A stretch of DNA of 64,000 bases from Camellia lanceoleosa (GCA_025200525.1 CM045763.1:155564246-155628245); one strand, 5' to 3'; positions 11,907 to 24,399 are shown, counted from the stretch's first letter. The notes: generated by a model not told the origin, from the letters alone. Program-made: numbers and translations.

Positions 11907-13085
11907 GTAGCGATCCCAGTTTTTCCATTTCACTGAGTATGTCGGGGATCGAGTTGCCCGGTCACTCATGAGGTCCAGGGCGCCCTTGCGGGTCTAGGCG
12001 GCGGTCAAAAAAATGCAAAATGCATTAGAAGTTGCTTGTTCGCTCGAGCGGCCGTTTATGCGCTCGAGCGGAGAATTTTTTATTCCAAAAGTTTGACCTA
12101 TCTGCAAAAGTACTGGGAAAGTGTATTTGACGCTCGGGCAGGGCTTTTCACGCTCGAGCGGACTATGTATTATATCAGTTCGTGAATTTGATATTTCAAA
12201 TCACTTTTGTATATCTCTCTCTAAAAACATTTCCTCTCCCTTCTCTCTACATTTCCCTACGCCAAATTGGATAAAAACCTTGATTTCTCAAGATCTATTA
12301 GAGTTCTACCATAGGTTCTTCATCAAAGTTGGTTAACTTCTCGAGGGCTTCGTTGTGTGCGGTGAAGATTGGGTTTCGACACCGTTGATTTTGGGGGTTT
12401 CATCTCATTTCTTTTTTAGAACTTGAGGTAGGGATTTTCTTAGAGTTATATATATATTTTTGCAAGATCTATATGATTTTCGAAACCATCTTTCGATAGC
12501 TTTGAAAATTGATTGTTGATTAAAAAAATTGAACGATTTTGAAAGTGGGTTTGTCTCTTGTTCTTTTAGAATGATCTTATGGGTTTTGATCTTCGTTGAT
12601 TAATAAAAAGATGATTTTGGAAAGTTTTCTTTCAAAAGATTTGAGTTGTATAGTTTTGGTAAGAAAACTTAGAATTTGGGGATTTTTTTTTAAAGAGACT
12701 AAAAATCCATGAATGATATTGTTATATTTATTTTGTATGTCAAAACAAATGGATGTTTAGAAAATTTCTTGTTTATATTTATATAAATGATGAATTTCAG
12801 AGAATATGAGAATTGTTGTTCATTTTGGAAATTATTGTTCAAAACGTTAAAGTAATCTTAAAATGACTTATTGAGAAGAGGGAATTGTTTTATTCCTTGG
12901 ATGATAAAGTGGAATAAAAATATTTATATTCATCTTGTGTTATTGGCATATCAATTCATTTGATTATATTAAACTTTGAAAGTTGATTTGAAAACTAGCA
13001 TTGAGAAAAGAATGTTGAGGAACAAGTTTTCATGGTATGATTTTGGGGTAAATACGTTGGTAAGTCTTGATAGGTGGTGTAGATG
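11907..13085 (+). repeat. 3' LTR of G1, incomplete
   Basis: Begins TGTAGCGATCCCAG right after the purine tract TTTAAGGGGGGGAGG. It contains three CTCGAG palindromes (12040-12165), then a pyrimidine-rich leader at about 12210 and AACTTGAGGTAGGG at about 12420. Homology to the 5' LTR covers only the first ~190 bases, and no terminal CA matching the 5' LTR end is seen before 13085, where a different repeat type starts. The boundary is approximate. Confidence 0.65.
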
Positions 13086-16000
13086 ACATTAAATAAGTTG
13101 GCTTGAGAGTCTGGGGTGAAAGACCGAAAACCCGCGCGGATAGGTGTCGAGCTGTAGATGTGCCCGGATGTCCCGACTCCGCACGCGAACGGCGCGGAAT
13201 CCGTTTTGTTCATGTGGGCTTACTACAGTTCGGACTCAAATGTCACGGTTCTGAATCTAGTCTCGCAAAGTGCAATGCAAGACCGATAAATCACCAAAGA
13301 GTCCAAATCCGGCAAATCGTTTTGGAAAACTGATTTTTGTAAAAAAGTGCCAAACATGGACTGCTTTGCTAGATACAGAGTCGCCACCCAAATGTTTTAT
13401 TTTGAGAAATTTAGGAAACCCTGACTCGTGCCTAAGGCCACATGTCCGTCATCACCAAAGTTGCCTCGGCTCGGGAACTAGGGTACGAGAGGGGAAGGTC
13501 ATGCAATGAGCACCTCCGCTCGCCTGATCAAAGATCGGCCTTTACTATCATGATATGTTGCTTTTGAAAACACACGTGTTCTTATTCCTGTTTATTAATC
13601 TATCATTACTACGTGATGCGCACAGCAAACAAGTATAGACTAGACCGCCTAAGTTGGAACAAAACATCTCATGTTTGTTTGTTTGAAAATGGTTTGAAGG
13701 TGCTACTCGCAAGTAGGCTAAGATGTGGATTTGCCACCCTCAGGTGGGCTTAGAAAACATGATTTTGCCACTCTCAAGTGGGCTTAAAACTCGCATTTTG
13801 ATGAATTGTTCCAATTCAAGTAATCCAACCTTCACCCACAAGCATTTATGTAGTTTATATCACATAAGCAAATAGCCTCATGGCAAGCATGCTGTCATGG
13901 CAACACCCACACTCATGCGAGGATGCTAAAGCATAAACACTCACCGAGTACTCCGAGCCAAAACAGAAACTAGTTAGTAATCAATGCATGATCCTAGTTC
14001 ATGTTAAGATGGCTAATGCAACACATGCAAAAATGCAACTAAGATAGGCTCGGCTATTCTAAGATGGCATGTGAATGCTACATTTGATTCATGTATTCAA
14101 ATAGAAATTGAAATACAATGCGGTTAGTATGATGCACCGAACCCGGTGCATGCAAGACAAATGAATGAATGCAAACATGTGAAGCATAAGGATGCTTATC
14201 AAAACATGACCTAGAACTAACCATTGTAAGCGGTTACGTAAAAAGGAGAAAGACGTGGCGTTGGAAGACATTCACACACTCACGCACACTTATTACAAAA
14301 TTCGCTCTCTCGACGGAGGGTCCGAATAAATAATACAAGCCAACTAATTAACTAACTATCCTAGCTAACTAATTATTACACAACTCTTAACTAATTAAGC
14401 AAATTAATTAAGTTACAAAACAGACTAAGTATGAAACTAAAGAGGCTACCACAGCTCCGCCTCAGAATGATTGAATGATGCATGCTCGATCACCTCGGTC
14501 GGAAACCCGTTGCCATGCCTCATGTTGTCTCTGTTTGCACTGTTTTTCACCTCTAAGAACTGTGAAAATATCTGTGATGCTTTTGAACCATTTCATGGCC
14601 ATGCTGAGAGGTCATCGGCCAAAATATGAGGACATCGGCCAAGGAAAAAGGGTCATCGACCAGTTATGAGGCTGTCGGCCAAACACTTTTAGCCGATCGA
14701 CACAGCAGATAGCCGATCGGCCATCTTTTCCTGCAGAAAACTCCTTTTGTTGCAGCAGAGGACAAACAAGGGCATGGCAATACATTTGCAAGAAAATGTT
14801 GTGCGCTTACACCCCTTATCATGTTTGAGACTCAAAGGAGTATAAGGCTCGACTCTCGAGCCATCAATCACGCATTCCAATGCACGATGGCCAAAGGAGC
14901 CAAGTTATACAAATCAATATCAAATGAAATGCACAAAACACATAAGGGACCTTAACCTCTATCATGTTTGATCAAGAGGCAATGCAATGCACACACAATG
15001 CTATGCAACCTAAGTATGCAAGCGAGGCTAATGCAACATGAGCTAGCATGCAACAACATGAAACCTAAGCATGCAAACATGCATACATACAATGTAATAG
15101 GTATACAACGACAATACCAACAACAAGCATGCAATAACATATAATCTAACAAGTATGCAAGATGGTTAAGCATGCAACACCATGCAAACTAGCAAGCATG
15201 CAACAACATGCAACATGTCAAGCATGCAACTACATGCAAAGATGGACTTAAACCAAAATGGGCAGACCTCAGCCATGCCCAAATCAGTGGCCAAAACACC
15301 AAGACTAAGGCACCAAAAGGGAAGACACATATGCACACATATTGGTCCACAAGCTAGGCAACAAGAACAAAACCCTTAGGGGCACTCAAGGGGTGACAAA
15401 AGTGGGAGCATGGCAAGTCTATATGCTCTGAAATTACATGCAAAGTGAAGCCATATCATGCAAATAGCTCAAATAAAGCATGCCAAGAGACTTGAAATAC
15501 AGAGCTAGTCAAGGGCTTTACACTACAACCATACCAAGCAATGCTCAAATGACCTAAAGCACTCAAAACAGACCTAAGGCAGGTCAATATGGTAGCAAAA
15601 ACATGCTGGACTCACAAGAAAGATGGCAAGAAAGATAGGCTCCCGAATTAGCTCACAAACAAGGCATAAGGGCACAACTCTTAAACACAATGAAAGAGTG
15701 ATAATCATGAGAGCATGGTAGAAGTTTATGGCTTGAAATTACCTACCAAATGATTCCATATCATGCAAATAGCTCAAATATGACATGCTAGGGGGCCCAA
15801 AGTGCAAGGCTAACAAAGCCAAATACACCATAGCTATGTAAAACCAAACATGCATGACCAAAACTACTTAAATCAGATCTCAAGCATGTTAAATCAAAGC
15901 CAAAAATGTGCTAGAGTGAAGCCAAAACATGCTAGAATAATAAGGTACAACATCAAGCATGTTAAGCTAGCAAAGAGGATTTACACTACAAGTGTATAAA

Positions 16001-16498
16001 GCATGCAAGAGGTGAGCAAGACAGCCCAAAACAGAGTTATGGAAGGTCTGGAAAGTCACAAAAATGAGCCTAAATAAAGCCCCCAAGAAGTAGAAACACA
16101 TGCTCTTTTGGTTGGCCATCAACACATGCTAGCAAGACAAGAGGAGAGGGGACCACCCTCTCCTATTTGGGCCCTCAAAATAGGGTTTTTACCACTGAAA
16201 ATCCTCTGGATTTCAGTGGTTCTAAGGCCAAAAATAAGTTGTTTGAAAAGTTTGAAAGTTGGCTCACAAGGCCTTACAAGCCAAGGAGCAAAAGGGAGGA
16301 CAACCCCCTAGCCAACCAAGGCACAAACCAAGACTTTTAGGACTGAAAAACAAAGGAAAATCAGTGGTTTTTGAAAGGCTCAAAGTTGTAGTGTTCCGCT
16401 GAGTACTTCGAGTGCTTGGCGAGCAAACAAACTCATCATCAGATGTACCTGCAAGAACATCCAAGTCTTGAAGGGCCGTCAAAAATGGGGTGTCTACA
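13086..16498. mobile_element. Non-coding LTR-retrotransposon-related sequence, ends GGGTGTCTACA
   Basis: The right end at 16498 (AAAATGGGGTGTCTACA) reads on the minus strand as TGTAGACACCCC, a common plant LTR start. The block 13090-13530 (GC-rich, with GAGTCGCCACCC and a CACCTCCGCTCGC stretch) resembles the conserved leader of large non-autonomous LTR elements; this is recollection, not alignment. 13650-16300 is low-complexity, with CATGCAAC-type repeats (15000-15240) and ATCGGCCA repeats (14610-14725). No open frame shows gag or pol motifs. The left boundary is not established and no target-site duplication was found. Confidence 0.45.
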
Positions 16499-17840
16499 CC
16501 TAATACTTTTCCGTGGCAAGCCAAAAAAAAAAAAAAATGCAATATGCATATGCATAATCCTATATACAAATAGCTAATGCAATACATACACAAAATGCCA
16601 CTAAAGATCTGGTTACTAACATTTGATACATGAATCACCTCAAGATATGAATTAGCACACAAAGGCACATAAGAATTCATAAAAATCCACAGAATATGAA
16701 TTGGCTGAATCCTATTGCATGAAAAATGGATGGAAGTCATGAATATGACAAAGAAAACATGATGCTATATAGATAGAAAGTGTATAAATAAAAGGGTTAT
16801 AAAGACGTGGGTTGGAAGTTATTACAACAATTTGAATGAAAAGAAAAAAGAAGAGGTGTGGGGGGAGAGGGGGAAGAAATTATTGCAACAATTGAATGAA
16901 TAATAACAAAAAAAAAAAGTGAAGAAGTGGGGTTGGAGGAATTATTACAACAATGAATAGATTTAGCCAAATCATTGTTAAATCTAACAAATTGTATTAA
17001 ATAAATAAAAGAACTTGATCAGCATCTCCAAAACCACCTAGGAGAACACTTCCTAGAAGCTGTCCTATTTTGCTCTGGAAAATCCATTCGGCCAGACAAA
17101 AATTTGTCTGACTGATTGAAAAAGATGTTCGGCCGAACATAACTTCTAGGAAAAACTCTATTTGGTGTAGAAGGTCTAGAATGGAAGCAAAATACATCTT
17201 CTAAGGAGTGCTCATCCTTTCTACATCTTTCTATCATAGAGACATTCAAGAAAGAGGTAGATACACTACAACAAAAAAGGTCTTTGGTGACAGATTGATA
17301 CGTATAATAGATATTTTGCAACAATTTATCAAATTAAATGGATTAAAGAAAGATCAAATTCAAGCCTAAGAAGTAGATGAGAACCTACAACATCTCTTTG
17401 TGAATAAGGGTAGGTTAATACCCAAATCCATGCTATTAATTGGAGTGCTATTAATTGGAGAGAGTAGATTAATGCACATTTTTTCTTAGTGGAAGTTTTG
17501 TTTTTAAAGCAAGGGATTTATCAAATGCTATTGAGAATTCCTCTTCTATTCATGGAATAAGGATGTTTCCATCCCTTACCATGTTCACGAATGATTGAGA
17601 AGAGAGATTTTAACATTCTTGACATATAATCTCTTGTTTTACTTACAAGGAAAATCAATAACAATAAAAACTAACCACTTTCTCAGTATCAAATCTCAAA
17701 AATCATCCAACTAACCCCTTTAAACAACCTCTACTACTCATTAAGATTGAGCATGGGTTGAAGCATATGGGCCAATATGCTAAGATGATGATATATGTGA
17801 TAAAAAAAAGTGTATAAAATGAAAGAAACAACCTTACATA
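16499..17840. other. AT-rich intergenic DNA, no gene seen
   Basis: No convincing coding sequence. It contains A-rich tracts (16520-16540, 16890-16920), GGCCGAAC-type short repeats near 17080-17140, and at 17264 the sequence CACTACAACAAAAAAGG, which resembles a CACTA-type terminus but has no partner end nearby. Confidence 0.5.
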
Positions 17841-18968
17841 ATCAAACTTATGGATGGGTGGCTACTTTTTACTCCCTCTATATCCATAAGGTTCCAATTA
17901 ACACATCTATATACAACAACAATGAATTATAGCAATAGAAAGCAAGAAAAGTGTGCAAAAGCACAATAAAGTAAAGAGAACAATCAACTCAATGGATGGA
18001 TGGCTACATCCTAGTTCCCTCCACATCCATGGGGACCCATCACACGATTACAACAAGCTAATAGTGAAATATAGAGCTTAGAGACAACAAAAAAAAAAAA
18101 AAAAAAAAAAGAGAGAGAGAGTGAGAAAATGATGAGAAAAACTCCAACTTGTACCTTTTCAAAGCAAGAAAGAGTTTTTAATTACCAAACTTACTTCCAA
18201 CCACCCTCAAGGTTTTAGGATATGGCTTGAATCTTTAGCAAAAAGTTCCAAGTTCATGCTTCAATGGTGTTTTTGTTGTGTAGGTATCAAGCGATAGGTG
18301 AAAAAGTTTGAAGCTTTTAGGTTCAAGTAAGTGTATAATCTTCTCCAAGTTCTGAGTTTTTGAAAACAATTTCCAACCCTTTTAGAAGAAATTTCCAACC
18401 CTTTAGAATGAAGTAGAAAGGTTTATCTATAGACTTTTGGAGTAAAACATACATGGGAAGCCAAATGTAAAACTATTTTAGGTATTTGTAGAAAAATTTG
18501 AAATTCCTAAAAATGCCCTGTACCCGAACAATTTAGCCGGCCATACCCTTTGGTGTCTGGCTAAAATGTATTTTGAGCCAGTCGTGAAATGTTGTCCAGC
18601 TAATCAGAAAATACATCATTGGATCAATAAGGTAAAGTTAACACAAATTGAAAGGAGAAATAGGTATTTTAGAGAATTTTACCTCTTTCATTCATTCCCA
18701 CTATATCCCTTGTTCGGTCTACTAAAAAAGACAATGTTTGGAGTCTGAAATGGTAAGCCTCGAGACATTGTGGAAATGTTTGGAATTACACAACCTAAAA
18801 GATAATGGTCAAAAATAGTTTGGCCGAAACAAATCTAAGGTTGGAATTAAAGCTTGAACTTGGTTCTCCTGGTGAGGAATTTGTAAAATAACACATTCCA
18901 ACATTCATCATTAGTTGTTCAAAGGAAAGCACCGAAGTCTTAGGGCCCGTTAAAATGGGGTGTCTATA
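17841..18968 (-). repeat. LTR-like repeat, copy 1 of a diverged tandem pair
   Basis: It ends AAAATGGGGTGTCTATA (minus strand TATAGACACCCC). It aligns by eye with the next copy: GATGGATGGCTACATCCTAG with CCATGGGGACCCATCA, ACCCTCAAGGTTTTAGGATA, TGGAAATGTTTGGAA and the end block. A poly(A) plus GA stretch lies at about 18089-18122. No coding signal. Probably a solo LTR or LTR fragment in minus orientation. Confidence 0.5.
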
Positions 18969-19957
18969 ACATCTATATACACCAATAATGAGTTAGAGCA
19001 CTACAAAGCAAGAAAAAGATGCAAGAGTGTAAGAAAGGAAGAAATTCAATCAACTCAATAGATGAGTGGCTACATCCTAGTCCCAACCACATCCATGAGG
19101 ACCCATCATGTGATTACAACACACTAACAATGGAAGAAAAGAGAAAAAGTTCACCTCTTAAATAAATTTCTTGGTTTTCAAACTCCTTCCTAGCACCCTC
19201 AAGGTCTTTTAGGATAGCTTAGAATCCTCAATAAGGACCTCTAAGCCCAATCTTTAATGGTGTTTAGGTGGTGTGAGTAAGAAAAGTGGAAGTTGAAGAT
19301 GGCTTAAAGGAGTAGGAATGTTTTGCTCTTAAACAAGTCTCTTGGGCTTTTGGAAATTTTGTAACACTAAGAAACCAGACTGAGTCATGTTTATATAGAG
19401 TTTAAGGATGAAAATATGTAAGATATTAGTGTAAAATTTACAAAAAAAAAAAAAGTTGAATTTTTCGAAAATGCTCTGTACTTAGATAATTTAACTAGCC
19501 GTACCATTATTCATTTGGCTGAATACATTTTTCATCTGACTATAAAAAATTATACGGCTAGTAAGAAAAATGTACCATTGGATCAATAGTGTAAGGCTAG
19601 CATAATTTGAAAGGAAGAACAAGTATTTCCAGAGAATTCCACTATTTCATTCACTCACTCTCTCCTTTGCTCAGTTTATTGAAAATGATAATGTTTGGAG
19701 TTTTGAAAAATGTGACCCTCAGAACATTATGGAAATGTTTGGAACCATGCAACCCAAAATATTTGGAAAAATGGTTTTAAGAGGGTAAAAAATGAATTTG
19801 GCGAAGACAGGTATAGATTGGGATAGCTGCGATTAAAGCTTGAATTTTTGGTTTTCCTGCTAAGGACTTCAAAAGATTGCACATTCCAACTTTCATCATT
19901 TGGTGCTTGGGAAAGAGCGCCCAAGTCTTAATGTCTGTCAAAATAGGGTGTCTACAC
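18969..19957 (-). repeat. LTR-like repeat, copy 2 of a diverged tandem pair
   Basis: Homologous to the preceding ~1.1 kb in the same order (GATGAGTGGCTACATCCTAG, CCATGAGGACCCATCA, ACCCTCAAGGTCTTTTAGGA, TGGAAATGTTTGGAA), ending AAAATAGGGTGTCTACA. Corresponding landmarks are about 1065 bases apart. No coding signal. Confidence 0.5.
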
Positions 19958-20329
19958 TCCTCTTTGACAGAACTCAGTGCATTATTTGATGATCTGAGTG
20001 AATGTCAAAGCCTGAAGACAACTCTTTTGACAAGGCTGTAAGACTTTAGGCAAAAAACAAAATGAAGATGCAATTAGTTGAAGTCGTAGGTTCCTACATT
20101 TCTCTTTATAAGGAATCGAACCAGTGTAGTTCAGGGATAGGATGCACATGACGTGCTTGAAATGTAATTGAAAGTTGGACTAACATGCTTCGTAAGGCCG
20201 GTTGTTTTGAAAGTTGGGCTTACGTATAACACACTACCGAATTGAAATCTTAATAATGCAAATGCAATGTAATGGAATGGAATATTGATAAAGCTGCAAA
20301 AATGGTAATGAATGAGACAAGTCTTGAGA

Positions 20330-21044
20330 TGCGATCCAAATGCGTTTCGCGCAAGAGGAAGAAAAGAAGAAGGTTGCAGCTAAAACTTGCATGTGACCGG
20401 CAGTCACAGCAATAGGAAACTCTAATCCTGACTGATAGTCAACAAAGGTGAGCCCTAAGATGCACAATCCAGACACGCTACGTGTGAAAAGAGGAGGGTG
20501 GCCTTAGCCAAAGCTTATATGTAACTAGTAATCACAGCAATAGGGAACTCCAATCCTAACCGACAGTTAACAAAGGTGAACCCTAAGATGCATAATCCAG
20601 AAGTGCTACGCGTGAGACGAAGAAAGTGGTTGCAACCAAAACTTGCATGTGACCGACAGTCACAGCAATAAGGAACTCCAATCCTAATTGGCAATTAACA
20701 AAGGCCACCCTAAGATGCATAATCTAAATGCACTACGCACGAGAGAAGAAAGGTGGCCTCAACCTAAACTTGCATGTGACTGGCAGTCACTATAATAGAG
20801 AACTCCAATCTTGACCGGCAGTCAACAAAGACGAGCCCCAAGATACATAATCTAAACACGCCACGCGTGAGAAGAGAAAGGTGGCCATAACCAAAACTTG
20901 CATATGATAGGCAGTCATAGTAATAAGGAACTCCAATCTTGACCGACAGTCAGCAAAGGTGAGCCCCTAGATGCACAATCCAAACGTGTTAAGTGCAAGA
21001 GGAGGAAGGTGGGCGTAGCCAAAACTTGTATGAGATAGGTAGTC
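20330..21044. repeat. ~128-bp minisatellite, left part
   Basis: Units recur at about 20385, 20512, 20640, 20768, 20895 and 21022, a period of about 127-128 bases. The consensus includes AACTTGCATGTGACCGGCAG, TCACAGCAATAGG, AACTCCAATCCTGACCG, GTCAACAAAGGTGAGCCC, AAGATGCACAATCC and ACGCGTGAGA. The array is interrupted inside a unit by the solo LTR at 21045 and resumes at 23534. 19958-20330 just before it holds no feature I can name. Confidence 0.93.
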
Positions 21045-23533
21045 TGTGACAACCCTCACCTCTGATTTGTGCTAAACTGTGATTGAGCATGATAAGTAAT
21101 TGATTAAGTTGAAATTCTGGACTGATTGCATGAGTGTATTGTTTTTATTGCATTTTCTATCTATTTGCCATTTAATGATCTGTTCATGTTTTAATTTCAA
21201 ACTACAAATTGAAGGCTTTATTGGCGACCGAATCTGAAATTGATTGGTGTTATATGCTAATTAGAATTTATGTGATTTTATGGTAAATTTAATTAAAATT
21301 TGATTTGGTATGATTAAATTGGATTAAATAATATTAAATTACATTAGTTGGGTTTATTACACTTTAGCCATTGAGTGGCCTTTCTCTACACATTGTTTGG
21401 GACTTGATTAGAGCTTTTGATACATTATCTCATCCACCTCCAAGACCAAAACCGAGTGAGAGAAAGGGAGATAGGAGAAGTTTGGTTTCAACAAGAAATT
21501 TGGCTTGGAAAATTTGAGGAATTATAGAAGATTGCAAAATTGGGCTTCCATACTTAGAATTCAAGACTTAAGGTAGGCAGTTCTTTCTCTTAATTGTAAA
21601 TTTGAGTTGTTTCTTGCATGGTTCATGGTAAATTGGAGATTAGAGCCAAGATATGGCTTAAAGAGTTGTATTGGGAATTAATTCATGCATGCATGTACAC
21701 ATTCTTGAATTTTGAGGTTGTTTTCATAAGGATTTCAACATGCATGTCCATATTTTGGTTATAGTCCATGAATTCACCATGATTTTGAGCTCAATCTTGC
21801 ATTTGATCTTGTTTTGAAACATTAGAGTTCATGGGAACTCATGCATGTTAAGTTCTTGTTTTGTTCTTCAAGCTTCTTTGAAATTTGTGTTTAATTGACT
21901 TAGCTTTGGGCTTTGATTTTACAAATTGATCTTCAAAACATGTTATATTGTTGGTTTTCAATTGTTTTCCAGAAAATTGGCCCAAAAGGTTGAGTTTTGA
22001 TATGTTGAATGCTTGGTTTGAGCTTTGAAGGCAAATATGGAAAACCCATAATTTGGCTTCCTCGCTCGAGCGAAGGATTCCACGCTCGAGCGACCATCTT
22101 TTGTTCAGAGCTCTGCTCGAGTGAAGGAATGCTGGCTCGAGCGTAAATTGCAAGCTCTCAGGTTTTTAGTGCACACAGACGCACGCTCGAGCGACAAGAC
22201 CTACGCTCGGGTGAAGAGTTGTGTTTCACGCTCGAGCGAGCATCGAACGAAGATTTTCAACAACCAGTACTTTTTCATTTTTACAGACTGCTCGAGTGAA
22301 GTAGTTTACGCTCAAGCGACCCCTCTGTTTTGGAAAGCTCGCTCGAGCGAAGAAAGCCACGCTCGAGCGAGACCCCTATTTTCAGCAAATTTTGAAAAGT
22401 GTTTTAAAGTACATATTTGCATCCTCATTCCATCCTAGGCATTCCTAGGCCATGTTTAAGGCATCTTAATGAGGATATTGATGTAGAACCACATCAGGTC
22501 AAGATAGGGGTTAAGTTATTAAACCCAAGTGTGTAACTTAGTGTGTGTTCGTTCTGCAACTGTAGGGTTGGCATCCGAGGACGCTCATTAGCTTGCCTAT
22601 AGCCCAATGCTCTATGAGTAATGATGTTGTAAAGATATGTTCAATTATGATTATTTTCTGAACGATCGACTGTAATATTTTCTGAAGTAATGTTGTTTAC
22701 CGAATGAATGTTTGTCCTATGTTCTGAACTATACTTGTGGCATCCACAACAACTACTGTTACTGTACTGTTATTGTTACTGTTACTGTTACTGTTACAGA
22801 GATCTCGGTTAGTTCCTATCCTTGGAACTTCTGTTTACTGTTATGATGGCCATCAATTGACTGTTTGGTCTAATAAGACCTACTGTTTACTGTACTGTTC
22901 TGCTATGGGATGTACCACATATGACCACTATGGTTTCTAAATGACTGTATGGCATGTAATATGAGCCACTGATTGAATAACTGTTCCACAAATGCAATTG
23001 ACTGCTTTAATTACTAAAAGGACATTTATTCTTAACCCCTTTACGCATTTGTTATTCATTGGGATTTAGCTCACTGTTTATATTTATATGTAGGTGTCCA
23101 GGCACCGGACCGGAGCTAGGAGCGTTGGGTCAGCTCATGTTTTGTCAAGCCAACCTTGGTGCCTCACTTTGAGGTTCCAAGTCTGTTCAAGCTAAGGCTA
23201 TTTTTGGGGTGTTCAGATTCACCCTTTTGTTTCTGTTTTGTAATAGATGAATAAGACTTGACTGTACAGTTATGGTGATGAGATTCAATCCCTAACCTGA
23301 ATGTGTGTATATATGACGTCTGTATATATGTTTTGGTTATGAATGTGGCTTGTACATAAAAGTCTTTTTGTATTCAGATTGTCAGCTCATTGGACATCTT
23401 TCGTTTACTGTTTGGCTTCCGTCAGCCCCTTTACTCTGTATTACTGTCATTACTGTTAAGTAGGCCTTTGGTAATCACGAATTACTGGCCTGTTGCAATG
23501 CTAAACCCATAGGGGCGGGTTTGGGTCGTGACA
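21045..23533 (+). mobile_element. Solo LTR of a Ty3/gypsy family, with 5-bp TSD
   Basis: Begins TGTGACAACCC and ends GGGTCGTGACA (TG...CA). It is flanked by TAGTC at 21040-21044 and TAGTC at 23534-23538, a perfect 5-base target duplication inside the minisatellite. The length of 2489 bases is close to the 2.4-2.6-kb LTRs of the gypsy element at 49873-59580, and shared blocks (CTCGAG cluster, GGTTTGGGTCGTGACA end) put it in the same family in opposite orientation. There is no internal region, so it arose by LTR-LTR recombination or loss. It contains a (TGTTAC)n run near 22763-22798. Open frames inside are not genes. Confidence 0.93.
22063..22365. promoter_or_regulatory. Cluster of CGCTCGAGCG-type palindromes in LTR
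   Basis: Nine exact CTCGAG cores, mostly within GCTCGAGCGA, plus degenerate copies (CTCGGG, CTCAAG), in about 300 bases at irregular 20-50-base spacing. Similar clusters occur in the other gypsy LTRs of the window. A regulatory or RNA-structure role is possible but not shown. Confidence 0.5.
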
Positions 23534-23880
23534 TAGTCACAGCAATAGGGAAATCCAATCCTGACCAGTAGTCAACAAAGGTAAGCCTAAAATAAACAAT
23601 CCGAATGCGCTATGCATGAGAAGAGGAAGGTGGCCACAACCAAAGCTTGTATATAATTGACAGTCACAATAATAGAAAACTTCAATCTACCCAACAGCCA
23701 ACAATGGTGAGCCCTAAGATGTACAATCCAAACGTGCTATGCACGAGAGGAGGAAGGTGGCCACAACCAAAACTTGCATGTGACTGGTAGTCAAAACAAT
23801 AGGGAACTCCAATCGTGATCGACAGTCAACAAAGGCGAGCCCAAGATGCACAAAGAAGAAGTGGTCACAGCCAAACGAAA
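23534..23880. repeat. ~128-bp minisatellite, right part
   Basis: Continues the array cut by the solo LTR: it resumes with TAGTCACAGCAATAGGG and contains about two and a half more units (landmark AACTTGCATGTGACTGG near 23770). It fades out by about 23880, giving roughly eight units in all. 23881-24400 holds no feature I can name. Confidence 0.9.
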
Positions 23881-24399
23881 ACAGTCCTAAGCACATTTCA
23901 TGTGCAAAGGATGAATGTAACAACATAAAACTTGTGATGCAATAAATGCAAGTGCGATGGATGCATAAAGAACACAAAACAGCAGATATGGCAAGCATTG
24001 CGATGAACGCACCTAACTAGTTCGAGGATAGGCCTACAAGCCATGTCCTCAAGAAGCAATATTCTTCAAATACCTTAGGAAGTTTAACACTTTAGAAACC
24101 AACTCATGATTCATGGGGGTGGTGCGAAGGTGACCTTATTCTCATGGTGGGAAACACTGATTTCTGATTTAGGTTTTGCTAGGGATTGAGTAAGAATCAT
24201 GGATGACCTTGACTCAAAGAATGACAAATAATAGCCGATATGCATTCCTAACTTCCGTACAAACTTTGATGACAGGTTGTAATAGTTTTCCTTGGCTAGA
24301 TGATAATTAATTTAGCTGGATGAAAAACTAGCCGGTTGGACAAGTCGAGTGATGCTAGGGCAGTTATGACTTTTCATCTTCGAAAGTTTATAAAAAGGC

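Larger units (their letters stand above)
5698..13085 (+). mobile_element. Ty3/gypsy LTR retrotransposon, decayed (element G1)
   Basis: Order on the plus strand: 5' LTR block, primer-binding site for initiator tRNA-Met (6422), gag-pol (6855-11592), purine-rich tract before 11907, and a 3' LTR beginning TGTAGCGATCCC at 11907. Domain order PR-RT-RH-IN identifies Ty3/gypsy; the C-terminal WRHH..EEAT region fits a plant chromovirus, probably Tekay/Del type (clade is inference). The LTRs do not match end to end and the 3' LTR end cannot be found, so the element is old and rearranged. No target-site duplication could be defined. Confidence 0.88.

Noticed and set aside
22121..22438. Open frames over the CTCGAG cluster in the solo LTR (also 58313-58619 and 50957-51390)
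   Set aside because: These arise from the GC-rich palindromic repeats in LTRs, in both strands and several frames, with no conserved protein.
22737..22940. Signal-peptide-like leader with a poly-Leu run
   Set aside because: The Leu run is a (TGTTAC)n-type repeat within the solo LTR; no gene structure.
20330..23880. Regularly spaced repeats considered as a CRISPR-like array
   Set aside because: The ~128-bp units are repeated end to end with no unique spacers, in plant nuclear DNA; this is a minisatellite.
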